From the NCBI GenBank assembly GCA_000695325.1, contig AVPN01000081.1, forward strand, positions 76,614 to 104,743: 28,130 nucleotides of DNA. Direction: 5' to 3'. Source of the stretch: Pleurobrachia bachei. Taxonomy: Eukaryota > Ctenophora > Tentaculata > Cydippida > Pleurobrachiidae. Position 1 is the stretch's first letter; each line of letters starts with the position of its first letter. The translations under genes and the position numbers were made by a program. Below the pieces are notes generated by a model. That model was not told where the DNA came from, did not search any database, and saw only the letters and a list, made by a program, of their open reading frames with translations. This document shows, piece after piece, positions 8,801 to 17,760 of the stretch.

Positions 8801-11800
8801 ATTAGAAAACTACGGTTAAGTTAAGTAGAACTTCGACAGAATTTAGGTCAGGTTTGAATTTACTGACACACAGATAACGGGGGGATTCCGGGAGGATTGC
8901 AGTTAGCACCAAGGCAGGAATAATGGGGATGGAAACAACCAAGATGAACCATCTCCACCCAATAGTATTGAGGAGGAGGTACGCTAGAATATTAACAGCA
9001 GCACCCCCAATAAAACACGTTAATATCAGCACATAGACACCAAACGCTCTGTATTTCCCTTCTGCATACTCCGTACCATAGCAGATCATTGAGCTAAACG
9101 TAACTCCAATACAGCATCCAGTTAAAGTTCTCCCCGCCAGAAAGACCCATTTATTTGGTGCCAAAGCGGTCCCGACAGCCGATACAAGGAGGAGGATGTT
9201 AGCTGTTAAGACAAGGGGTTTTCGGCCGTACATATCTCCTACCTTTCCGAACAGCCCTGAAGATACCGCATAACCCACAAACACAGATAACGTGATCGCT
9301 GCTTCGAAGTAATTTGTAAGTCCCCACTCGCATCTAATAGCTGGCATCAAGACGGAGAGAAGAGCCAATTCAGCGTAATCTGAATATCCAACCAAGCCAA
9401 TTAGGGTATACATCAGGTACTGAAATCGCCCCATTCCAATCGTCTCGTAGACTTCATTAAGGGTTCGTTTCGGTGTTGGGGGTGGATCAGTAGCACCGTA
9501 TCCGTTGCCTTCTGAATTCTCTATCATGGTAACATGTAACAAAGTATGTAACAACGAATATGTAACATAAGATGGCCTGGAGCGAGCACTATTATACTGG
9601 AGACTTTATATGTCTGGCCCGAAATCGATATTGTTTCCTCACTGAGCACTAATCTATAGCTAAATACATGTAATATTAAAAGTCTTCTTTTGTTACATGT
9701 TACGATGGTAGAAAATACGGATACGGAGCAATTGATCCATCCTTAACACCGAAACGAACCCTTAAGAGGCGACGACTGGTGGGTCCCTTATCACTCTACC
9801 CCTACTCACATCCCATTTCGCACACCCCAGCTCACCACCTTATTACATCCTGTGGCCCAATCACACATTTATACCCACCACACACTCTGCCCTTCACTCC
9901 GCTGGTGAAGGATACCCAAGGGCCAAGTGTATTAGAAAACTACGGTTAAGTTAAGTAGAACTTCGACAGAATTTAGGTCAGGTTTGAATTTAGGGAAGGT
10001 CTGAATTTAGGGAAGGTCAGAATTTAGGGCAGGTCTGATGATGGGGCTACAATTAGGCACTATTGATAAATGACGTCACATGGGGACCTTGGATCGTCAT
10101 CAATACAACAAACTGTTGTTCACACATCTCAGGCTTGTGCGCGGCTGTGACACGTAAAGTCTGGCCTGTTTGTGAGATGACAACTTCTACTTTACATGGT
10201 TGTGATGTCTGCGCGCGCGACGTACAACCCTTTCAGTAGCTCTTTTCAAAGGGAGCTACGTGGACTGACGTAGTGCTACTACTGCCGGGAGAGAGAGGGG
10301 GGACAAAGAGGGTGGTAGTAGGGGACCGGAACATACACGTGTATGTGCAACAATGTGCTAACCAAATATGGTAGTGTTGTCATTACCCCACCACAACAAC
10401 TTCAAAGCATTCTAACCAACTACATGAGTGTAATTAATTAATTACCTCAATATTTTGGATATGGCTTTCCTCCAGATTCCAGGCAGTAAAAACAAGAACA
10501 GGACGTCCAAAGGTGTCCAGATATGTCTTAACAAGGTCATCTGCTTCCCGAGTTATTTCATAATCAGGGTAGGCCACCTCAAAATCACTGTAAAATAACA
10601 AATAATTAGGGGACGATTGAATGAGTATCAATCGAGTATCCAGCATTCTTCCACTCACATAGATTCCAATCTTTTAAGTCCCCAGTTCTCACCTGCACCC
10701 CTCAGGAAGGGTGACCCTGAGCTCAGCAGAATCCACCACCATGTTATCATAACTATGATCCACGAAGGGAACCTCCAGTTTGTATTGGTTTCCATTGCTC
10801 CCCAACATCTCATAGGATGGGACATTGTACCCAATGTAGTATTTGGTATTCCACCCTCCAAAGAGAGGGAATCGGGGCCTGATCTCTAGCTCGTTAGCAT
10901 CCTCTGTCTCCCTGGAAACAAATGTGGTGAATTAAAACAAAGTGAAACGATTTATATCAAGTTGTTTCGGTGACGAGAACGCCATCTCTTCAGAGTTCAG
11001 CTTTAGAAACATGTGGCGTGGGCGATTTCAAAACATTTGATTAGGGCCACACAAATGTATCTGTTAATTTACCTAAGGTTGCTAGTAGAGATGTTACCAA
11101 TATCATCTCGGTAGTAAACATCTCGTGATGAGGCAGGGAGGACAGTTCGGAATGACTTGATGGCAGTGGGAGCACCTAGACAACAACACAACTGTTAACA
11201 AAGACCGGATTGTATCATTCTTTCCACGCAGCCAAGGCTAGGTATACTTTCGAATTTTGAGGTACTAAGGTACATTTTAAAACCGGTTTGTTAACCTCCT
11301 AAATCTTACCAATAGGGTTCCTCTGGAAGTCAAGTCGAGAGAACTGAGACCTAAGTTTCGCCCCAGTATGTGACATCTGGTAATGTTCCTCAACAGCTAC
11401 ATTACCCCAGTGAGACACCTCAATCTCTCGTTTCAGGGATGTGATGGTGAGGAAGGGGGAGTTGTTCTCAAAATGGAGGGTCACCCTCGCACTCGTTTTA
11501 CCAGCGATGTTGGAGTAGGGACCATAGGAGATGGACTGGCCGTCCTTCTTACTGGGGCTTCGTGGGGTAAACGATTCAACCTTGGTTGTTCCCAGTTTAA
11601 ATGCTGCGGGAGAGGAAGGGTGTTATTCAATGAGTAGCACCGATTAGTCGATAACACTGTCTCACAAGACTCTACAAACCGGCGTGACATTACAGTAGTA
11701 TGACAACGATTGCATGAAACAATATGTGTTTACTATTACGGTTTTCTCGCTATATTGCCCATTTACTCACCAGAAGTTTGTTCGGAGGTATCGTATGGAC

Positions 11801-12982
11801 TGTAAAAGTAAGCATTTGAGTGAACCCTGACCAACTGGTTGTCTGGCTGGTTGATGGATTTGGGAAAGGGCTCCAACACATGGGTGAAGGACATCTCTAC
11901 AGAGAGGGTTGTTGTAGCTCCAGCGGCCAAGGGAGATCCCAGTGTTGCCTCGTATAGTCTAGAGAAGGGGTGGTGAGTTTAGAGAGGGGTGGAGTCTAGA
12001 GATGGGAAGTCATAAAGTCATAGTGGACTCTGGAGAGTATGGTGTACGCGTACTGCGTAGCCATCAAGCGGAGAGATCGACAATCATAACTACATCAACG
12101 ATTGTACTTATAGGATCATCTCTCACTTACCCATCAGCAACCTTCTTGAGGGGAAGTTTCACTCCGTTTTGAGATACAGAGATATATGACAGGTTGTCTA
12201 CAGAGATACTATCAACTGCAACTTCATAAACAGCTGCAGATCCGGGTCCCGCGTTTTCAACAGTCACCTCAGACTTACTCTGAGAGAGAGAGAGATGTGT
12301 GAGATGTTACAGATTGTTTTGTTAAGAACGTCTTGTGCGAACTACCACTTCACCCCCACCGCAGTATGGACGGTGGAGATTGAGAGGGGTGGAGAGACGC
12401 GAGAAAGAAAGAGAATCAGGCGGCAGTGAGATAAAGATGGAGAAATTGAGTAACAGGTGGTCAGATTTGTCAGTATAAAAACCCGTGTGATTCTTGAAAC
12501 TTGACCCATTCTTGACACGGGGCCTTGACACATCTGTGTAGATGTGTTCTCAAAACGACAATCCACCTCCCTAACATTTCTGTCAAAGCTTCATCCCTCT
12601 TTCTAAAACCACAAACTAGTGTTGAATTTCACTATTAACTGGCTGTTTACAACAAGCATTTGTCTCATTTCACTAAACTAACTAGGGTCCTATTTCGAAA
12701 GACGCCCCCCTCTCACAGTCACGGATATCGTTTCAATTATACCCACAAAGGTATAGGACTCCCCGCCACAGCTTGCGACCCTCTTTCACCCTCTCTATCA
12801 CCTCACCCCGCGGTAAACAGTAAAGGAGGCTTAGAACACAAAATCCCACTCCCACAAACTACCCTAAGTTTCCTCCTCACCTTGGCGAGCTGAGTTGTCA
12901 GGTCCACTATCCTCTTTACATTTTTATTCACCAGAAGTGAGGATGAGAGTGCCAACAGGCAAAGTAGCAGAACTACTTTCAT
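5802..12982 (-). CDS. RPN1: Ribophorin I, OST complex subunit 1 (10 exons)
   Basis: Ribophorin I is a type I ER membrane protein of the oligosaccharyltransferase, which N-glycosylates nascent chains at the Sec61 translocon. Exons: 12982-12881, 12279-12131, 11958-11771, 11603-11310, 11175-11073, 10911-10693, 10587-10446, 6748-6639, 6366-6057, 5912-5802; 575 residues (human 607). A signal peptide ([17 protein letters not shown]) is followed by [13 protein letters not shown]. Family blocks include [65 protein letters not shown] and YLDTFGRP. The TM segment (~411-433) is [17 protein letters not shown], followed by a cytosolic helical tail. The exon 8/9 join is the least certain: donor AG|GTAGCG pairs in frame with an acceptor at GGACAG|TGAGGC (6366), while a better-looking TATAG at 6380 would shift frame. 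Intron 7 (3697 bp) holds another gene. A truncated copy lies at 13869-15473. Confidence 0.93.
6380..6490. repeat. ~31-bp minisatellite in RPN1 intron 8
   Basis: About 3.5 units of TAGTGGGGAGAAGGGGGATT followed by AATAGTTAGA. It lies inside RPN1 intron 8, directly against the exon 9 acceptor. On the sense (minus) strand it is a C/T-rich tract, so it may supply or blur the polypyrimidine tract of that acceptor. Confidence 0.85.
6801..6880. repeat. Inverted repeat, left edge of nested cassette
   Basis: Contains short tandem units of GACCTGCCCTAA(A/G)TTC and ends AAATTCTGCCGAATTTCTAC. The reverse complement of 9957-10037 has the same tandem units and the same end (AAATTCTGTCGAAGTTCTAC). The two arms face inward around the SVOP-like genes in RPN1 intron 7. 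Confidence 0.8.
6989..8395 (-). CDS. SVOP/SV2-like MFS transporter, intronless, nested in RPN1 intron 7
   Basis: A single-exon, 468-residue major facilitator protein resembling SVOP (synaptic vesicle 2-related, organic ion/nucleotide-binding transporters). I start at [14 protein letters not shown] because this Met is kept in the tandem copy; an in-frame Met at 8455 would add 20 residues. Features in order: ETIGMGRFQ before TM1, as in SVOP; CEW after TM1; the loop 2-3 signature [24 protein letters not shown] (TM4); [13 protein letters not shown] after TM6; a luminal loop with [21 protein letters not shown] in loop 8-9; and C-terminal NRETKDVEL. About 12 TM segments are expected and visible. 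No frame damage is seen. It lies in the same orientation as RPN1, within its 3.7-kb intron, and between inverted repeats. Lack of introns suggests a retrocopy or a transposed gene. Substrate unknown. Confidence 0.85.
   Translation of the reverse strand: MIENSEGNGYGATDQAPTPKRTLNEVYETIGMGRFQYLMYTLIGLVGYSDYAELALLSVLMPAIRCEWGLTNYFEAAITLSVFVGYAVSSGLFGKVGDMYGRKPLVLTANILLLVSAVGTALAPNKWVFLAGRSLTGCCIGVTFSSMICYGTEYAEGKYRAFGVYVLILTCFIGGAAVNILAYLLLNTIGWRWFILVVSIPIIPALVLTAILPESPRYLCVSGKVDELNKVLGFMARLNKVKLEDNVEVVVYQNEDLGSYNMLFNETNKRSVISLSVVYFATMFIEFGLIIFLPLFFSAKYCGTGSVTPTHDCTMLTQDDLWKLSLSSVAAIFGSLIGFLCASYIGRLIPLRVASGLTLACLLGLLICISNVVTLTIVSGLKLAEAAVNTLLWIIVPESFATCLRFTAIGFINSWGKLGGVVGTGMVYLVFYVSPTLVIGIFIAVTVVELIGTLVFNRETKDVELAEV
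7730..8861. repeat. Tandem duplication unit 1 (SVOP-like 5' half + upstream)
   Basis: About 1.13 kb repeated directly at 8862-9991. The unit runs from the middle of the transporter (just past [10 protein letters not shown]) through its start and ~460 bp upstream. The junction at 8861/8862 is sharp: TTTGAATTT runs directly into ACTGACACAC. Confidence 0.93.
8328..8640. repeat. Imperfect palindrome over the transporter start (inverted 5' fragment)
   Basis: The 5' end of the transporter (minus strand, 8411-8328) reappears on the plus strand at 8557-8632: TGTTACATGTTAC, ATGGTAGAAAATAC, then ACACCGAAACGAACCCTTAA. The plus copy loses frame within a dozen codons, so it is a dead fragment. Between the arms is a ~145-bp core with a shorter inverted pair (GGAGACTTTTAATAT / ATATTAAAAGTCTTC). 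The arrangement would make a divergent promoter. It is repeated at about 9460-9764. Confidence 0.8.
8802..9527 (-). pseudogene. SVOP-like transporter, N-terminal half only (tandem copy)
   Basis: A direct copy of the first ~225 residues of the transporter ([20 protein letters not shown] through [11 protein letters not shown]), very similar in sequence. At the duplication junction it reads into unrelated sequence ([19 protein letters not shown]) and stops at 8802-8804. It keeps TM1-6 and lacks the second six-helix half, so transport function is unlikely. Few changes separate it from the parent and most look silent, which indicates a recent duplication. Its upstream palindrome (9460-9764) is intact, so it could still be transcribed, perhaps even reading into the full gene. 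Confidence 0.85.
8862..9991. repeat. Tandem duplication unit 2
   Basis: Direct repeat of 7730-8861 with few substitutions and small indels. It ends at ...GGTTTGAATTT, where it joins the right inverted repeat. Confidence 0.93.
9957..10037. repeat. Inverted repeat, right edge of nested cassette
   Basis: Tandem units of GAATTTAGGG(A/C)AGGTC; this is the reverse-complement partner of 6801-6880. The pair encloses 3.2 kb that holds both transporter copies. Confidence 0.8.
10038..10445. other. Right part of RPN1 intron 7, CRE site and hairpin
   Basis: A gene-free remainder of the intron. It has a perfect palindromic CRE-type site TGACGTCA at 10071-10078, a GCGCGCGCGAC patch near 10212, and an inverted repeat GTAGCTC...GGAGCTAC near 10235-10260. 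No open frame of interest was seen. Confidence 0.4.
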
Positions 12983-13422
12983 CCTTTACAAAGAGAGAGA
13001 CCGTTAGAAAGGGAATGGGTGAAGATGAGTGAAAGAATAGGAGAAGATAAATACAGGTTGTTTCAATAAATCAGAGATGAGGAGAAAGTTGTTTGGAACA
13101 CCCTGTATTTGAGAAATTGTAGGATCTGTTTACACATTAAACAAACTGAAAGACGGTCATTTTGTCAACGTTTAATTACATTATATCGGTAAAATGAAAC
13201 ACAAAAACGTTAAACGTGTGTCGTGTAGGTATGGTATAGAGATTCAGTAAAACGGTTAGTAATTTGTGTACCCAAGCTCTGTACAGGATCCTCTTTTTGT
13301 GTCGAAAGGGGTGGAATTTTAAAATAAGAGCTCCCAAAACACGTACACATCTTATCTTCCCCACACACAAACTTCCTAATTGTCCGCCCAATTGTCACAT
13401 CCAGAATATATCAGGTCACTTC

Positions 13423-13629
13423 TTAGCTTCCAACAATGATGTTGTTGATGGGGATGTGGATCAGCTTCACAAAGAATCCAATGAATCCCATGATGCAAAA
13501 ACCAACAGCGGTTGCCATGGCGATCTTCTGGAATTCCTTTCGGTCGGGCTTGGTACACCTCTTGACCAGTCTGCAGGAATCTTTGTAGAACTGCTGGGCA
13601 GGCTCGGATAGTCCAAGAATCTGATCCAT
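13423..13629 (-). CDS. SEC61G: Sec61 gamma, copy a
   Basis: A complete 68-residue, single-exon Sec61 gamma subunit (SecE homologue), the tail-anchored clamp of the Sec61 protein-conducting channel of the ER. It begins [18 protein letters not shown], then has the amphipathic helix with [14 protein letters not shown] and the single TM helix [21 protein letters not shown], and ends [11 protein letters not shown]. This is nearly identical to human Sec61G. A strong splice acceptor (TTTTTCCTTAG) lies 10 bp before the ATG, so the 5' UTR is probably spliced. Upstream sequence departs from copies b and c after ~40 bp and runs into the truncated RPN1 copy, so its original promoter seems lost. RPN1 starts 440 bp downstream on the same strand. 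It differs from copies b and c by one silent base. Confidence 0.96.
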   Translation of the reverse strand: MDQILGLSEPAQQFYKDSCRLVKRCTKPDRKEFQKIAMATAVGFCIMGFIGFFVKLIHIPINNIIVGS

Positions 13630-13868
13630 GACTTTTAGCTAAGGAAAAATGAAAGATGTCATATTAATTATGCCGAAAATCACCATGAAATTGACATCAT
13701 ATGCCCTGACTACTAGACAACAAGACACAGATGTTATAACAACAGAACGGATTAACGGTATCATTTGATTCTTTCCATGAGATCAATTTTTTGAAGTTTT
13801 CGGAGGTAACGTGTATATTTGGAGATAACATAGCTCTAATACCGGTTTGTTAACCTCCAAAATCTTAC

Positions 13869-15473
13869 CGATTGGGTTCCTCTGGAAATCAAGTCGGGAG
13901 AACTGAGACCTCAGCTTCGCCCCTGTATGTGACATCTGGTAATGTTCCTCAACTGCTACATTACCCCAGTGAGACACCTCAATCTCTCGTTTCAAGGATG
14001 TGATAGTCAGGAAGGGAGAGTTGTTCTCAAAATGTAGTGTCACCCTTGCACTCGTTTTACCAGCGATACTGGAGTAAGGACCATAGGAGATGGACTGGCC
14101 GTCCTTCTTACTGGGACTTCGTGGGGTAAACGATTCAACCTTGGTGGTTCCCAGTTTGAATGCTGCGGAAGTGGAAGGATGTTATATATCACATTGAGCA
14201 ATAAGTACGTTTACTTCGAACATTAATTAAGATTTCCTCGCCATATTGCCCAACTACTCACCAGAAGTCTGCTCGGAGGTATCGTATGGGCTGTAAAAGT
14301 AAGCATTGGAGTGAACCCTAACCAACTGGTTGTCTGGCTGGTTGATGGATTTGGGGAAGGGTTCCAACACATGGGTGAAGGACATCTCTACAGAGAGGGT
14401 AGTAGTAGCTCCAGTAGCCAGAGGGGATCCCAGTGTTGCCTCGTATAGTCTGGAGAGAAAGGTGGGTTTAGAGAGGGTGGAATCTAGAGAGGGGAATTCA
14501 TAAAATATGATGTGAACTGTGAGAGAGTAGGACGTAGCGGAGAATTTGATAATCATAACTTCAGCAACGATTCCAATTTAAGGATCATATCTCTCACTTA
14601 CCCATCAACAACTTTCTTGAGGGGAAGTTTCACTCCGTTTTGAGATACAGAGATGTATGACAGGTTGTCTACAGAGATACTATCAACTGCAACTTCATAA
14701 ACAGCTGCAGATCCGGGTCCCGCGTTTTCAACAGTCACCTCAGACTTACTCTGAGAGAGAGAGGTGTGTGAACGAGATGTTACAGATTTGTTCAGACTGT
14801 CTTGTGCGACCTACCACTGCACTTCACCCCCTCCCCCTCCCACCAACCCCGACAGTTGAGATTGAGAGGGGAAGAGAAATGGAAGATATAGAGAAAGAGG
14901 AGCAGGCGGCAGTGAGATGGAGAAGGTGAAATTAAGTTTAGCAACAGGTGGTCAGATTTCTCAGTATAAAAACCAGCGTGATTCTTGAAACTTGACCCAT
15001 TCTTGACACATCTGTGGACGATGTGTTCTTCTCAAAACTACAAACCACCTCCCTTTGTTCTCTGTCAAGCTTCATCCCTTTTTCTAAAATCACAAACTAG
15101 TTTCGAATGGCACTATTGACTGGCTGCTTACAACAAGCAATATCTCATTTCTCTAACTAGGGTATTGTTTCAAAAGATGTCCCCCTCTCGCAGTCAGGGA
15201 TATGAAATATACCCTCGTATCAATTATACCCACAAAGGTAGAGGACTCCCCGCCACACCTTGCGACCCTCTTTCACCCTCTCTAACACCTCACCCCGCGG
15301 TAAACAGTAAAGGAGGCTTAGAACACAAAATCCCACTCCCACAAACTACCACCCTAAGTTCTCATTCTCACCTTGGCGAGCTGAGTTGTCAGGTCCACTA
15401 TCCTCTTTACATTTTTATTCACCAGAAGTGAGGATGAGAGTGCCAACAGGCAAAGTAGCAGAACTACTTTCAT
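13869..15473 (-). pseudogene. RPN1: Truncated RPN1 copy (exons 1-4)
   Basis: A tandem copy of the 5' part of ribophorin I. Exons 15473-15372 (signal peptide, identical in sequence), 14750-14602, 14449-14262 and 14162-13869 keep length, phase and splice sites. Together they encode ~244 residues up to LDFQRNPIG. Homology stops at the exon 5 acceptor (CTAGACAAC, near 13714), and exons 5-10, including the TM anchor, are missing. If the old acceptor is still used, the frame would continue for ~25 residues and stop just before SEC61G copy a. The product would be a secreted/luminal fragment without membrane anchor. The exons remain open and differ from the parent by few changes, for example one Ala/Val in exon 2. 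It is either recent, or transcribed because it supplies the promoter for SEC61G copy a. Confidence 0.85.
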
Positions 15474-15797
15474 CCTTTACAAAGGGAGATGCCGTTAGAG
15501 AGGGATTAAGTTCGGAGAAAGTTGAAAGGAAGAATAGATAGAGGTACAGGTTGTTTCAAAAGATCACAGAGAAAGGATCTGTGTCGATTAGAACACCCTG
15601 ACTTTGAAAAATTGAGGAATCTGTTTACACATTAAACAAACTGAAAGACAGTGATTTTGTCAACGTTTAATTACATTATATCGGTAAAATGAAACACAAA
15701 AACGTTAAGCGTGTGTCGTGTAGGTATGGTATAGAGATTCTGTAAAACGGTTAGTAAGCTGTGTACCCAGGCTCTGTACAGGATACCCTTCTTGTGC

Positions 15798-15847
15798 GCT
15801 TTCCCCACCTTAAAATTTTATTCTCGAGGGTTTTGTGCATGTGTAGA
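15798..15847. other. 50-bp segment complemented without reversal (SEC61G 3' flank)
   Basis: Against 13303-13352 in the sister block, each of 50 bases is the complement in the same order (CGAAAGGGGTGG there, GCTTTCCCCACC here). The third block (16887-16936) agrees with the first apart from one base. Flanks CTTGTG(T/C) and TATCTTCCCC are colinear and unaltered. Non-coding, 3' of SEC61G copy b. Confidence 0.97.
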
Positions 15848-15917
15848 TATCTTCCCCACACACAAACTTCCTAATTGTCCGCCCAATTGTCACATCCAGA
15901 ATATATCAGGTCACTTC

Positions 15918-16124
15918 TTAGCTTCCAACAATGATGTTGTTGATGGGGATGTGGATGAGCTTCACAAAGAATCCAATGAATCCCATGATGCAAAAACCAA
16001 CAGCGGTTGCCATGGCGATCTTCTGGAATTCCTTTCGGTCGGGCTTGGTACACCTCTTGACCAGTCTGCAGGAATCTTTGTAGAACTGCTGGGCAGGCTC
16101 GGATAGTCCAAGAATCTGATCCAT
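15918..16124 (-). CDS. SEC61G: Sec61 gamma, copy b
   Basis: Encodes exactly the same 68 residues as copies a and c, and its coding bases match copy c. The TTTTTCCTTAG acceptor lies just upstream of the ATG. About 200 bp of upstream sequence (16185-16390) resembles that of copy c (17281-17590), then an unrelated insertion (16391-16768) interrupts it. It precedes the truncated RPN1 copy on the same strand with the same ~445-bp spacing as the parental SEC61G-RPN1 pair. Its 3' flank carries the second 50-bp complemented segment, outside the coding region. Confidence 0.96.
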   Translation of the reverse strand: MDQILGLSEPAQQFYKDSCRLVKRCTKPDRKEFQKIAMATAVGFCIMGFIGFFVKLIHIPINNIIVGS

Positions 16125-16390
16125 GACTTTTAGCTAAGGAAAAATGAAAGATGTCATATTATTGTTATCTTTTATGGGCACGGTGACAGAAAGTCGATCA
16201 TGGAAAGTCCCCTAAAATCAACATAACTGTCGTTTCACGAAAAATTAATGAAACAAAATTTTAACTGACAACTGTAAACGGTCAAGCGGAGCCGTACAGA
16301 TACAATGTGAGATATCAACAGCGAAATGGGAGACAAGTGCACAAGATTTCGGAAAGTTTAGCGGAAAACTTGGCAAACGCTGCTAGCCCA

Positions 16391-16768
16391 AATAATAATA
16401 TAATATGGGAGTCTCTGGATCAGCTGTGTAGGGCTGATGACACCGTCCGTGGTGGAGACATGTTGAGGGAGTGACCCCTGTGGTGACCTCACGTGGTTCA
16501 GAGTTGTATCAGGCATAGACGACTCGGGGTTTTAGTTGAACAAATTCAAATAACTATTCAAACGTTTCGGCGTAAGAGCCCTCATCAGTGAAAGAAGTAA
16601 ATTGTTCATATTGGCAAACATTTATAGCTCGATACTACACACTCAACTCCTAATCAGGACTGTCAATTAGCGGTTGCACCTTCTCTGAAATCTGACATCG
16701 GATGAAATCATGATCCAAGTCTAGTGGCTGTGGCATGAGCCAATTAGAACACGAAACCATTCGTCTGG
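16391..16768. mobile_element. Insertion upstream of SEC61G copy b, hammerhead-core-like motif
   Basis: Sequence without counterpart in the other SEC61G blocks, inserted between the copy b upstream region and the 3' end of block c. On the minus strand, 16588-16564 reads CTGATGA, GGGCTCTTACGCC, GAAAC, that is the two invariant core strands of a hammerhead ribozyme with a 3-4 bp stem II. No convincing stem I/III partner with an NUH cleavage site was found nearby. Similar motifs occur in Penelope-like retroelements and retrozymes, so a retroelement remnant is possible. No open reading frame supports it. Confidence 0.4.
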
Positions 16769-17006
16769 CACGGTAAAATGAAACACAAAAACGTTAAACG
16801 TGTGTCGTGTAGGTATGGTATAGAGATTCAGTAAAACGGTTAGTAATTTGTGTACCCAAGCTCTGTACAGGATCCTCTTTTTGTGTCGAAAGGGGTGGAA
16901 TTTTAAAATAAGAGCTCCCCAAACACGTACACATCTTATCTTCCCCACACACAAACTTCCTAATTGTCCGCCCAATTGTCACATCCAGATCGTATCAGGT
17001 CACTTC

Positions 17007-17213
17007 TTAGCTTCCAACAATGATGTTGTTGATGGGGATGTGGATGAGCTTCACAAAGAATCCAATGAATCCCATGATGCAAAAACCAACAGCGGTTGCC
17101 ATGGCGATCTTCTGGAATTCCTTTCGGTCGGGCTTGGTACACCTCTTGACCAGTCTGCAGGAATCTTTGTAGAACTGCTGGGCAGGCTCGGATAGTCCAA
17201 GAATCTGATCCAT
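17007..17213 (-). CDS. SEC61G: Sec61 gamma, copy c (probably ancestral)
   Basis: Third complete Sec61 gamma gene, same 68 residues. The splice acceptor TTTTTTCTTAG lies just before the ATG, as in the other copies. This copy retains the longest upstream region, including a GC-rich, CpG-containing patch (17460-17660, e.g. GCCGCGCGCGGCGCGGCGG) that looks like a promoter. It is therefore the best candidate for the original gene. Its 3' flank (16769-17006) matches that of copy a more closely than copy b. The next gene to the right, mL49, points the other way. Confidence 0.96.
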   Translation of the reverse strand: MDQILGLSEPAQQFYKDSCRLVKRCTKPDRKEFQKIAMATAVGFCIMGFIGFFVKLIHIPINNIIVGS

Positions 17214-17760
17214 GACTTATAGCTAAGAAAAAAGTTTTAAAAGTCAGACAATGTATATGTTAAGTTTTAGGGGTAAGAGGGACGGTGACAGAGAGCCATT
17301 CAAGTCCCCTAAAATCAACAAAACTGTCGGTTAGCGAAAAACTAATGAAACAAAATATTAACTGTATAAACATTACATATAAAACGGTCAGGAGAAGCCA
17401 TACAATGTGGGATGTCAACAACGAACTACGAAGTTTGAAATGGGAGACAAGTGTTGGCATATGCTACAGACCGGGGTGCCGCGGCAGCGCAAACGAGGGG
17501 GTTGCAGCGCCTTCCAAAGACAAGTGCGCAAACGGCAAAATTTCCGAAAGTTTCGCGGAAAACGAAAAAAGCGAAATTTTGAAAAGCAACTTTTTGAGTT
17601 GAATCTTGGCCGCGCGCGGCGCGGCGGTGAAAGTGACTTGAAATGTAACGCGCGAATAGTTTATCAAAGTACACTGTATTTGATTTGGGCTTTTGCACTG
17701 AAAAAAACAAAATGAAAATTTAACCCTTTTTTCATTTTTTCGACCCTTTTTTCTCAATTG
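17214..17760 (-). promoter_or_regulatory. Putative SEC61G copy c promoter/5' UTR intron
   Basis: Upstream of SEC61G copy c. The first part (17281-17440) is shared with copy b. It is followed by a CpG-rich patch at 17460-17660 with several GCGC runs and TTTCGCGGAAAA-type sequence, then poly-T/A-rich sequence. Overlapping open frames on both strands here have biased composition and no recognisable protein. Promoter role is inferred from position and base composition. Confidence 0.4.

Larger units (their letters stand above)
13712..16160. repeat. Tandem duplication of SEC61G + RPN1 5' block
   Basis: This block (RPN1 exons 1-4 with the preceding SEC61G gene) is the direct copy of about 11170-13670. 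Introns differ by many indels, while exons are nearly identical. A third, shorter copy with SEC61G only is at 16769-17230. Confidence 0.9.

Noticed and set aside
8640-8801. Possible plus-strand gene continuing from the inverted transporter start
   Set aside because: The frame is lost soon after the start, and the following sequence shows no recognisable protein in any frame.
12322-12893. Open frames inside RPN1 intron 1 (also 14657-15431)
   Set aside because: They are intronic, not kept in frame between the two copies, and of low complexity.
13176-13398. Minus-strand open frames in the SEC61G 3' flank (also 16721-16982)
   Set aside because: They overlap each other in two frames, are broken or altered in block b, and lie in the SEC61G-RPN1 spacer; probably untranslated sequence.
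13264-13611. Plus-strand open frames across the SEC61G genes (also 15792-16106 and 16848-17195)
   Set aside because: They repeat in all three blocks only because they lie antisense to the strongly conserved SEC61G coding sequence; no protein family recognised.
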